Source: Christiangramia crocea (GTDB lineage: Bacteria > Bacteroidota > Bacteroidia > Flavobacteriales > Flavobacteriaceae). From it: a stretch of 64,000 bases of DNA. Shown here piece after piece: positions 7,317-13,489 of the stretch. Position numbers and translations under genes: made by a program. Position 1 is the first letter of the stretch. Each line of letters opens with the position of its first letter. Location of the stretch: contig NZ_JAJSON010000018.1 in assembly GCF_022410465.1 (NCBI RefSeq), positions 124,001-188,000 on the forward strand. The letters are read 5' to 3'. The notes under the pieces were generated by a model that was not told the DNA's origin, searched no databases, and worked only from the letters and a program-made list of their open reading frames with translations.

Positions 7317-7559
7317 CTACTTTTCGATGTTCACCACTTCCTCAATCTGAGGAACATATTTTTTTATGGTCATCTCCACACCACTTTTAAGTGTCATCTG
7401 GTTTACAGTACATCCAACGCATGCACCTTCCAACTGAACCTTAACCAGCCTGTCATCTTCAATAGCCACCAGAGAGATATTTCCCCCGTCACTTTCCAGG
7501 AACGGACGTATCTCTGCCAGAGCCTTTTCAACATTAATTTTAACTTCTTCGCTTGTCAT
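7317..7559 (-). CDS. NifU C-terminal domain Fe-S scaffold (Nfu type)
   Basis: An 80-residue stand-alone Nfu domain that carries and delivers Fe-S clusters. The ligand motif is in GACVGCTVNQMTLKSGVE (C-x2-C near residue 50), preceded by the family core IRPFLESDGGNISLV. Its ATG follows the stop of the Mrp-type ATPase gene directly, so the two are translationally linked. Mrp/ApbC proteins are themselves Fe-S carriers, and the ferredoxin pair downstream may supply electrons, giving a compact Fe-S biogenesis operon. Confidence 0.92.
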   Translation of the reverse strand: MTSEEVKINVEKALAEIRPFLESDGGNISLVAIEDDRLVKVQLEGACVGCTVNQMTLKSGVEMTIKKYVPQIEEVVNIEK

Positions 7560-8696
7560 TTATTTCTTATTAACAGCACTACATCCTGCCATGGTGGTAA
7601 TCTTAATAGCTTCGGTTGGAGGCAGACTCTTATTCCTGTTTACGGTTTCCTGTACCATATTTCTAGTGATATTCTCAAAAGCCGCTTCCAGAGGAGTAGC
7701 TGTTTGTAAAGCTGCCGGTCTTCCTATATCCCCTGACTCCCTAAGGCTTTGAACCAGTGGAATCTCACCAAGGAACGGAACCTTAAGGTCTTCAGACAGA
7801 TTCTTTGCTCCTTCCTTACCGAAAATATAATATTTATTATCTGGCAATTCTTCTGGAGTGAAATAGGCCATATTTTCCACGATTCCTAAAACAGGAACAT
7901 TAATGCTTTCCTGCTGGAACATTGCTACCCCTTTTTTTGCATCTGCAAGGGCCACATTTTGCGGAGTACTTACGATCACGGAACCTGTAATTGGCAATGA
8001 TTGCATGATTGAAAGGTGAATATCTCCTGTTCCCGGAGGAAGATCCACCAGCAGAAAATCAAGCTCTCCCCAGGCAGCATCGAAGATCATCTGGTTAAGG
8101 GCCTTCGCCGCCATTGGTCCTCTCCAAACTACCGCCTGATTAGGTTTAGTAAAAAATCCTATTGAAAGGATCTTCACTCCGTAATTTTCAACAGGCTTCA
8201 TTTTAGACTTACCATCCACGTTTACAGAAAGTGGTCTTTCAGCTTCCACATCAAACATTATGGGCGTAGAAGGTCCATAAATATCAGCATCCAATATACC
8301 AACCTTGAATCCCATTTTGGACAGGGTCACGGCCAGGTTTGCGGTTACGGTAGATTTACCTACCCCTCCCTTACCGGAGGCTACGGCGATAATATTCTGA
8401 ATACCCGGAATTGGTTTTCCCTTGATCTCAGGTTTCTTTTTCTCGGGAGCCTCTACTTTTACATTGACCTTAACCTTAGCTTTTTGGTAGACCTTTTCAT
8501 GAATAACCTTCATTACGTCCACCTCTGCTCTTTTCTTGATATGGAGAGCTGGATTCTGAAGTACCAGATCAACCACTACTTCATCACCAAATGTCATTAC
8601 GTTTTGCACGACCCCACTTTCCACCATATTTTTTCCTTCACCTGCTACAGATATGGTTTCGAGGGCTTTTAAAATTTCTTTTCTGTTCAATTTCAT
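7560..8696 (-). CDS. Mrp/NBP35 family P-loop ATPase, Fe-S carrier
   Basis: A 378-residue protein of the ApbC/Mrp family. Residues about 1-75 are a MIP18/DUF59 domain, followed by a Lys/Pro linker, then the deviant Walker A motif SGKGGVGKST at 107-116 and LLVDLPPGTGDIHLS further on. The usual C-terminal CPxC cluster-binding motif after VENM is missing: here the text is VENMAYFTPEELPDNKYYIF. One Cys remains near the end (MAGCSAVNKK). First gene of the leftward Fe-S operon. Role: assembly or transfer of Fe-S clusters; the missing CPxC suggests a different ligand arrangement. Confidence 0.92.
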   Translation of the reverse strand: MKLNRKEILKALETISVAGEGKNMVESGVVQNVMTFGDEVVVDLVLQNPALHIKKRAEVDVMKVIHEKVYQKAKVKVNVKVEAPEKKKPEIKGKPIPGIQNIIAVASGKGGVGKSTVTANLAVTLSKMGFKVGILDADIYGPSTPIMFDVEAERPLSVNVDGKSKMKPVENYGVKILSIGFFTKPNQAVVWRGPMAAKALNQMIFDAAWGELDFLLVDLPPGTGDIHLSIMQSLPITGSVIVSTPQNVALADAKKGVAMFQQESINVPVLGIVENMAYFTPEELPDNKYYIFGKEGAKNLSEDLKVPFLGEIPLVQSLRESGDIGRPAALQTATPLEAAFENITRNMVQETVNRNKSLPPTEAIKITTMAGCSAVNKK

Positions 8697-8841
8697 AGAC
8701 TGGTTTTTAATCAGATCTTTAGCTTATGTAGATTGATTCTAAATGCAAATATAGGTGGAAAAGCTAAGAATACGAAGAATTTAGCAATATTAGATTTATT
8801 ATGAAATAACCGGAAATTATAGGAAAATAAAAGGGCTTATT

Positions 8842-9174
8842 TTAAGGAAGTTCTTTCATGGGATCCCAAAAAAACTTCTCAAAATCCTGAACCTGTAAAT
8901 TCTTTACAGGAACCCCTTCTTCTTCAAGGAGTTGTTGCATGGCATCGGTACCTCCAAAATGACTCTTCCCTGTAAGGACCCCATTTCTGTTAACCACCCT
9001 GTGTGCAGGGATATCTTCCATACTTTTTGACGAATTCATTGCCCAGCCAACCATTCTGGAACTTCTGGCCGATCCAAGATATTTCGCTATTGCTCCATAA
9101 GAGGTAACCCTTCCTTTAGGAATAAGCCGGCAAACCCCGTAAACCCTTTCAAAAAAGCCCTGATCCTTGTTCAT
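8842..9174 (-). CDS. alkyltransferase-like protein (ATL), MGMT fold without the catalytic Cys
   Basis: A 110-residue protein of the methylated-DNA methyltransferase C-terminal fold: GRVTSYGAIAKYLG (helix-turn-helix region, about 21-34), SSRMVGWAMNS with the Arg finger at R40, then the active-site region. Methyltransferases have PCHRV; here it is IPAHRVVNRNG with Ala at position 57, so it cannot accept an alkyl group. ATL proteins bind O6-alkylguanine and hand it to nucleotide excision repair. It abuts a LysE family gene with one base between, so the two are probably co-transcribed. Confidence 0.9.
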   Translation of the reverse strand: MNKDQGFFERVYGVCRLIPKGRVTSYGAIAKYLGSARSSRMVGWAMNSSKSMEDIPAHRVVNRNGVLTGKSHFGGTDAMQQLLEEEGVPVKNLQVQDFEKFFWDPMKELP

Positions 9175-9175
9175 C

Positions 9176-9799
9176 TTAAAGGTTATACATCCTTATTAAC
9201 GTAATAAAAATCAATACCATCATTAAACTCGCCATGAAGTAATTGGAATATTTTGCAAAGGAGTCAACCTTTTCTTCAATTTTAGCAAAGGAAAGAACAT
9301 ACAAATAAAGTGTCGTGAAAGTGCCTAAGGCTGCGGCAGTGGAAAATGAAATTATCATCGACCAGTCATAAGTAACCGTATTACTAAGATCCATGGCTCC
9401 GGCTATAGCTACAAAATAAGGAATAGGAAAAAGATTCAGGACAGCCACAAGCATCCCCTTTAGAATGCTGTTTGCATTGGCCTTTTTTGTCGTATGTTCA
9501 AATTTTTTCTTTTTCCTTGCCTTCAGAAAAAAATAAATAAAAAGAATAGAAAAAATTACCAGGCCGGCCCTTAAAAGCATTTTTCGAACAAAAGGATGAT
9601 CAAAAATGTACTTGGCGAGCATCACCGCAATAAATGCCTGAATTAATACGACGATAGCTGCTCCAAAGGCAACATACATCCCATTTTTCTTACCACGCTC
9701 CACACAGGTTTTGGCTACGGTCATATTCACCAAACCCGGAGGCACTACGCCCAGAAATGCCGCAAAGTAAGTAATGAGGAATAGTTTAGTTTCTTCCAA
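9176..9799 (-). CDS. LysE family translocator
   Basis: Inner-membrane protein of 207 residues with about six hydrophobic segments. The N-terminal GVVPPGLVNMTVAK with the Pro-Pro-Gly of the LysE/RhtB exporters is clear, followed by KKNGMYVAFGAA. These carriers export amino acids or related small molecules; the substrate cannot be read from sequence. It lies between trmB upstream (6 bases) and the ATL gene downstream (1 base), so it seems to be the middle gene of a three-gene unit. Confidence 0.8.
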   Translation of the reverse strand: MEETKLFLITYFAAFLGVVPPGLVNMTVAKTCVERGKKNGMYVAFGAAIVVLIQAFIAVMLAKYIFDHPFVRKMLLRAGLVIFSILFIYFFLKARKKKKFEHTTKKANANSILKGMLVAVLNLFPIPYFVAIAGAMDLSNTVTYDWSMIISFSTAAALGTFTTLYLYVLSFAKIEEKVDSFAKYSNYFMASLMMVLIFITLIRMYNL

Positions 9800-9805
9800 T
9801 ACCCC

Positions 9806-10480
9806 TTATTTAATCTTGAACCGAATATAAGTAATAGGTTTTCCTTTTTCAAGATACTGTTTTTCATAGAAAGTTTGTATCCCGGTAACCTCTTTTGGCG
9901 AATATTCGTTCCGGTAAATATCATGATGGGCATACAGCACCTCATGACCTTCACCATGCAGAAGCCCCAGAGTATAACCATGCATGAATTCTGAATCTGT
10001 CTTTAGATGAACAAAACCATCTTCTTTGAGGATATTCTTATATCTCTGGAGAAACTCGCTATTGGTAAGTCGGTGTTTTGTTCTCTTATATTTTATCTGA
10101 GGATCCGGGAAAGTGATCCAGATCTCACTCACCTCAGATTTACTGAACACATATTCAATGAGTTCAATTTGGGTTCTAACAAAAGCAACATTCTCAAGAC
10201 CTTCCTCTAAAGCCGTCTTTGCACCCCGCCAGAAACGGGCTCCTTTAATATCGACGCCTATATAGTTCTTACCCGGATCCTGTTTTGCAAGTTCCACCGT
10301 ATACTCCCCTTTTCCGCAACCCAGTTCGAGTACTATTGGGTTATCATTTTTAAAGAAATCCCGGCTCCATTTACCTTTTAATTCAAAAGATCCATCTAAA
10401 AGTTCTTCACGTGATGGCTGGATTACGTTATTGAATTCTTCGTTTTCCTTAAAGCGTTTCAGTTTATTCTTACTTCCCAC
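9806..10480 (-). CDS. trmB: tRNA (guanine(46)-N7)-methyltransferase
   Basis: SAM-dependent enzyme that makes m7G46 in the tRNA variable loop. The 224-residue length fits. The SAM motif VLELGCGKGEYTVELAK lies at about residues 50-66, NYIGVDIKGARFWRGAK follows, and WITFPDPQIKYKRTKHRLT is the TrmB signature that contains the catalytic Asp. First gene of a leftward unit with a LysE exporter and an ATL protein. The divergent glycosyltransferase gene begins 67 bases away, so both promoters share that short gap. Confidence 0.95.
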   Translation of the reverse strand: MGSKNKLKRFKENEEFNNVIQPSREELLDGSFELKGKWSRDFFKNDNPIVLELGCGKGEYTVELAKQDPGKNYIGVDIKGARFWRGAKTALEEGLENVAFVRTQIELIEYVFSKSEVSEIWITFPDPQIKYKRTKHRLTNSEFLQRYKNILKEDGFVHLKTDSEFMHGYTLGLLHGEGHEVLYAHHDIYRNEYSPKEVTGIQTFYEKQYLEKGKPITYIRFKIK

Positions 10481-10514
10481 GAAAATTTTAATATTTTGGT
10501 AAAATTAAAGAAAA

Positions 10515-10543
10515 TTGAACACCTGTAGACAAGAATATATTTG
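10515..10543 (+). promoter_or_regulatory. Bacteroidota-type promoter, apparently leaderless
   Basis: TTG (10515-10517), an 18-base spacer and TATATTTG (10536-10543) match the -33/-7 architecture of this phylum. The final G is only 4 bases before the ATG at 10548, so the predicted transcript would start at or very near the start codon. Confidence 0.7.
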
Positions 10544-10547
10544 TATT

Positions 10548-11612
10548 ATGCGAAAGAAGAGGATACTGGTGGCAACACTCAATTGGGGACTTGGGCACGC
10601 AGCCCGTTGCATCCCAATAATAAGAGAGCTTCAGGATCATGGTTATGAACCTGTTATGGCTTCTGACGGTCAGTCGGGTACACTCCTGAAAAAGGAATTT
10701 CCTCACCTAATCTATATTGAACTTCCGTCGTACAATATTCAGTATTCCAAAAACGGAATTAATTTAAAATGGAAACTGATGATGAACAGCCCCAGGATCC
10801 TAAACGCGATCAAGGCTGAAAAGGCACTCACCAAAAGACTGGTAAAAGAATATGATCTAAAAGGAATAATTTCAGATAACCGGCTGGGGGTAAAAAGCAA
10901 GGAACTAAAAAAGAATGTTTTTATAACCCACCAGTTGAACGTTCTGAGCGGCAACACTTCTTTTCTTAGCAGCTATCTGCATCAGAGTTATATCAAAAAG
11001 TTTGACCAATGCTGGATCCCTGATGTAGAAGGTGAAGATAATCTAAGTGGTGTTTTGGGACATCTACCCAGGAAACCCGAAAATGTCAAATACATTGGCC
11101 ACTTAAGCCGGTTTAAAAAAACCGGAGTTCCAGAGATCTATGATTATCTGGTTCTTTTAAGCGGACCCGAACCTCAGCGCAGCATACTTGAATCCATACT
11201 TCTGCAGGAATTAAAAGACACCAGTGATAAGGTTCTTTTTTTAAGAGGTGTGATTACCGAGGAAACTCAGAATCTGACAAATAATCCGAACATCAATATC
11301 AAGAATTATTTATACGGTAGCGCCCTTCAGGAAGCAATAAATTGTAGCAAGTACATCATTAGCAGATCGGGCTATACCACTTTGATGGATCTTTCCAAAC
11401 TTGAAAAAAAAGCTTTCTTTATTCCCACACCGGGACAACCTGAGCAGGAATATCTGGCCGAAAGATTAAGAGAATTGAATATTGCGCCTTTCAGCACGCA
11501 GGATGAATTTAGAATTTCAAAATTAAAGAAAATAGAGAATTTTGAAGGCTTAAGTAATTTCGGGAATCACACTTTCTTCGGGGACCTCTTTACTTTTTTC
11601 GAGTGTGAATGA
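10548..11612 (+). CDS. glycosyltransferase, MurG/GT28-like
   Basis: A 354-residue protein of the UDP-glycosyltransferase/MurG type, GT-B fold. RILVATLNWGLGHAARCIPI (about residues 4-23) is the Gly-rich N-terminal loop with GxGH, and SRSGYTTLMDLSKLEKKAFFIPTPG (split motif, about 270-296) plus EQEYLAERL form the nucleotide-sugar site. Acceptor and sugar are unknown. I start at the ATG at 10548, which sits just after a good promoter; an upstream TTG at 10515 is part of that promoter. The last 63 bases overlap, in antisense, the 3' end of the histidine kinase gene. Confidence 0.82.
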   Translation: MRKKRILVATLNWGLGHAARCIPIIRELQDHGYEPVMASDGQSGTLLKKEFPHLIYIELPSYNIQYSKNGINLKWKLMMNSPRILNAIKAEKALTKRLVKEYDLKGIISDNRLGVKSKELKKNVFITHQLNVLSGNTSFLSSYLHQSYIKKFDQCWIPDVEGEDNLSGVLGHLPRKPENVKYIGHLSRFKKTGVPEIYDYLVLLSGPEPQRSILESILLQELKDTSDKVLFLRGVITEETQNLTNNPNINIKNYLYGSALQEAINCSKYIISRSGYTTLMDLSKLEKKAFFIPTPGQPEQEYLAERLRELNIAPFSTQDEFRISKLKKIENFEGLSNFGNHTFFGDLFTFFECE

Positions 11613-12629
11613 AAATTCACTACCCACGCCAAATACGCTTTCCACATAAATCTTTTCTCCGTGGGCTTCCAGAATATGTTTCACGATGGAAAGGCCAAGA
11701 CCAGAACCTCCTTCTTTTCTCGATCCACTTTTATCAACCCTGTAAAAGCGTTCAAAAAGACGAGGGATATTATCTTTGGCAATCCCTTCACCATTATCGG
11801 TAACTCTTATGATCACTTTGTTCTTGATCAGGTTTTCTATACTTATTTCGGTGGTACCACCTTTCTTTCCATATTTGATGGAGTTCACTATAAGATTGGT
11901 AAGCACCTGCTGGATTCTTTCCTTATCGGCCCTCACCATAACGGGCTCTTCATATTCCATATCAAAGGTTAGAGTGATATTCTTTTTAGCTGCTTTCATC
12001 TCCAGAAGATCAAAAGATGCCTGGATAAGTTCCACAATATCGAAGCTCTCGTACCTTAAATGCAGATCACCAGTCTCCAGTTTGGTGATCATATCAAGAT
12101 CCCTGACAATATAAATAAGTCTTTCCACTCCCTTACTGGCCCGATTAAGGTATTTTTTTCGTACCGCTTTGTCCTTATAAGCTCCATCCAGAAGGGTAAG
12201 TATATATCCCTGGACCGTAAAAAGAGGGGTTTTTAATTCATGAGAAACATTCCCCATGAATTCCTTCCGGTAAGCTTCCCTCACCTTCAGGGTCTCGATT
12301 TCCAGCTTTTTATCCTCGGCAAACTTCTTAACCTCCATAGTAAGACTGGACATATCTGTGGTTATCTGGTTTGGGTTTAATGTTTTGGAATCAAGAAGAG
12401 ATACGCTGTCGTATACTTTTTTAATGCGACGGTAAATAAATCGTTCCACGCGATACTGAACGATCATAAAGGAAAAAACGTAAGAAAGAAGGATAAAAAG
12501 CAGCCACCAAAAAACTGAAAAGGCAGATTGGAGATACATGTACACTCCCATTAAGATCGCAAGGAATAAACTTATATAAAGCGATGTCCTTATTGCAAAT
12601 CGATATGAGCGCTTAAATTTTTTTGGCAT
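11550..12629 (-). CDS. PhoR-like sensor histidine kinase
   Basis: A 359-residue membrane kinase with two transmembrane segments (about 12-32 and 38-58) separated by only a few residues, so there is almost no periplasmic sensor. The phospho-acceptor is H130 in NVSHELKTPLFTVQGYI. The ATPase part shows LTNLIVNSIKYGKKGG (N box), DNGEGIAKDNIPRLFERFYR (G1/F boxes) and GGSGLGLSIVKHI (G2 box). Its start overlaps the stop of the response-regulator gene by one base, so the two form a tight operon. The neighbouring Pho-box-like repeats support a PhoR role, but the signal is not directly visible. Confidence 0.88.
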   Translation of the reverse strand: MPKKFKRSYRFAIRTSLYISLFLAILMGVYMYLQSAFSVFWWLLFILLSYVFSFMIVQYRVERFIYRRIKKVYDSVSLLDSKTLNPNQITTDMSSLTMEVKKFAEDKKLEIETLKVREAYRKEFMGNVSHELKTPLFTVQGYILTLLDGAYKDKAVRKKYLNRASKGVERLIYIVRDLDMITKLETGDLHLRYESFDIVELIQASFDLLEMKAAKKNITLTFDMEYEEPVMVRADKERIQQVLTNLIVNSIKYGKKGGTTEISIENLIKNKVIIRVTDNGEGIAKDNIPRLFERFYRVDKSGSRKEGGSGLGLSIVKHILEAHGEKIYVESVFGVGSEFSFTLEKSKEVPEESVIPEIT

Positions 12630-13312
12630 TAAATTACAAACTTATAACCTACCCCTTTTATGGTCTTGATTCTTTTATCCCCTATTTTTTCACGTAATTT
12701 CCTAATATGAACATCTATGGTTCTTCCTCCTACAACAATATCGTTACCCCATACTGTATCGAGGATATCCTCCCTTTTGAAAACCTTTCCAGGTTTGGAA
12801 GCAAGTAGGGATAGTAATTCAAATTCTTTACGAGGAAGGGCCATTTCTTCGCCCTCTGTCACGATCTTATATTCTTCCCTGTTTATGGTAATATCGCCTA
12901 ATTTAACGATATTAGATGAATTTTCATCTTCCCGGTACCGCCTTAAAAGAGCCTTTACTTTACTCACCAGAACCTTAGGTTTAATAGGCTTGGTTATATA
13001 ATCGTCAGCTCCGGCATCAAATCCCGCCATTTGAGAATAATCCTCTCCCCTGGCGGTAAGGAAAGCAATTATGGTGTCTTCCATATCTGGAATTTTCCTG
13101 ATCTGTTCACAGGCTTCTATCCCGTCCATTTCAGGCATCATCACATCCAGTATAACTAGCTGTGGCTTATTCTTTTTTGCAAGTTTCACCGCTTCAGAAC
13201 CATTATTGGCTGTGATTACCTTGTAACCTTCTGCAGACAGGTTATACCCAACTATTTCCAGGATATCCGGCTCATCATCGACCAGTAAAATTTGAATGTC
13301 TTTTTTCTTCAT
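12629..13312 (-). CDS. PhoB/PhoP-like response regulator (OmpR family)
   Basis: A 227-residue DNA-binding regulator. The receiver domain (1-120) has the acidic pocket D12/D13, phospho-acceptor D56 in LVILDVMMPEMDG, and the conserved Lys in YITKPIKPK. A winged helix follows (about 130-227) with LPRKEFELLSLLASKPGKVF and GRTIDVHIRKLREKIG, typical of OmpR/PhoB. It is the first gene of the pair with the PhoR-like kinase. Between it and the divergent TonB receptor lie three direct repeats spaced 11 bp apart, the layout bound by PhoB/PhoP proteins. Confidence 0.9.
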   Translation of the reverse strand: MKKKDIQILLVDDEPDILEIVGYNLSAEGYKVITANNGSEAVKLAKKNKPQLVILDVMMPEMDGIEACEQIRKIPDMEDTIIAFLTARGEDYSQMAGFDAGADDYITKPIKPKVLVSKVKALLRRYREDENSSNIVKLGDITINREEYKIVTEGEEMALPRKEFELLSLLASKPGKVFKREDILDTVWGNDIVVGGRTIDVHIRKLREKIGDKRIKTIKGVGYKFVI

Positions 13313-13384
13313 AATGATTTACGCTGTATTAACATGCCATAAAATTAACCATTAATTTGAATTAAAAAGGCTTCACGCAAATAG

Positions 13385-13413
13385 TAACATTAAGCTAACA
13401 TTATAATGACAAA
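13385..13413 (+). promoter_or_regulatory. Pho-box-like triple direct repeat
   Basis: TAACATT at 13385, TAACATT at 13396 and TGACAAA at 13407: three heptamers at exactly 11-bp spacing with AT-rich 4-base linkers (AAGC, ATAA). This is the architecture of E. coli Pho boxes and resembles the TTAACA repeats of B. subtilis PhoP. It is about 40 bp upstream of the likely -7 element of the TonB receptor gene, a suitable place for an activator. Confidence 0.65.
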
Positions 13414-13453
13414 CGGTTAATCCTCAGGTAATGCAGGCTTTACACCCCTGCCG

Positions 13454-13461
13454 TTAATTTG
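13454..13461 (+). promoter_or_regulatory. probable -7 element of the TonB receptor gene
   Basis: TTAATTTG matches TAnnTTTG at seven of eight positions and lies 28 bases before the ATG. No good -33 TTG is seen, which is compatible with activation from the upstream repeats. Confidence 0.45.
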
Positions 13462-13489
13462 CATCGAGATTTTATAGCAAAAGACAGAA

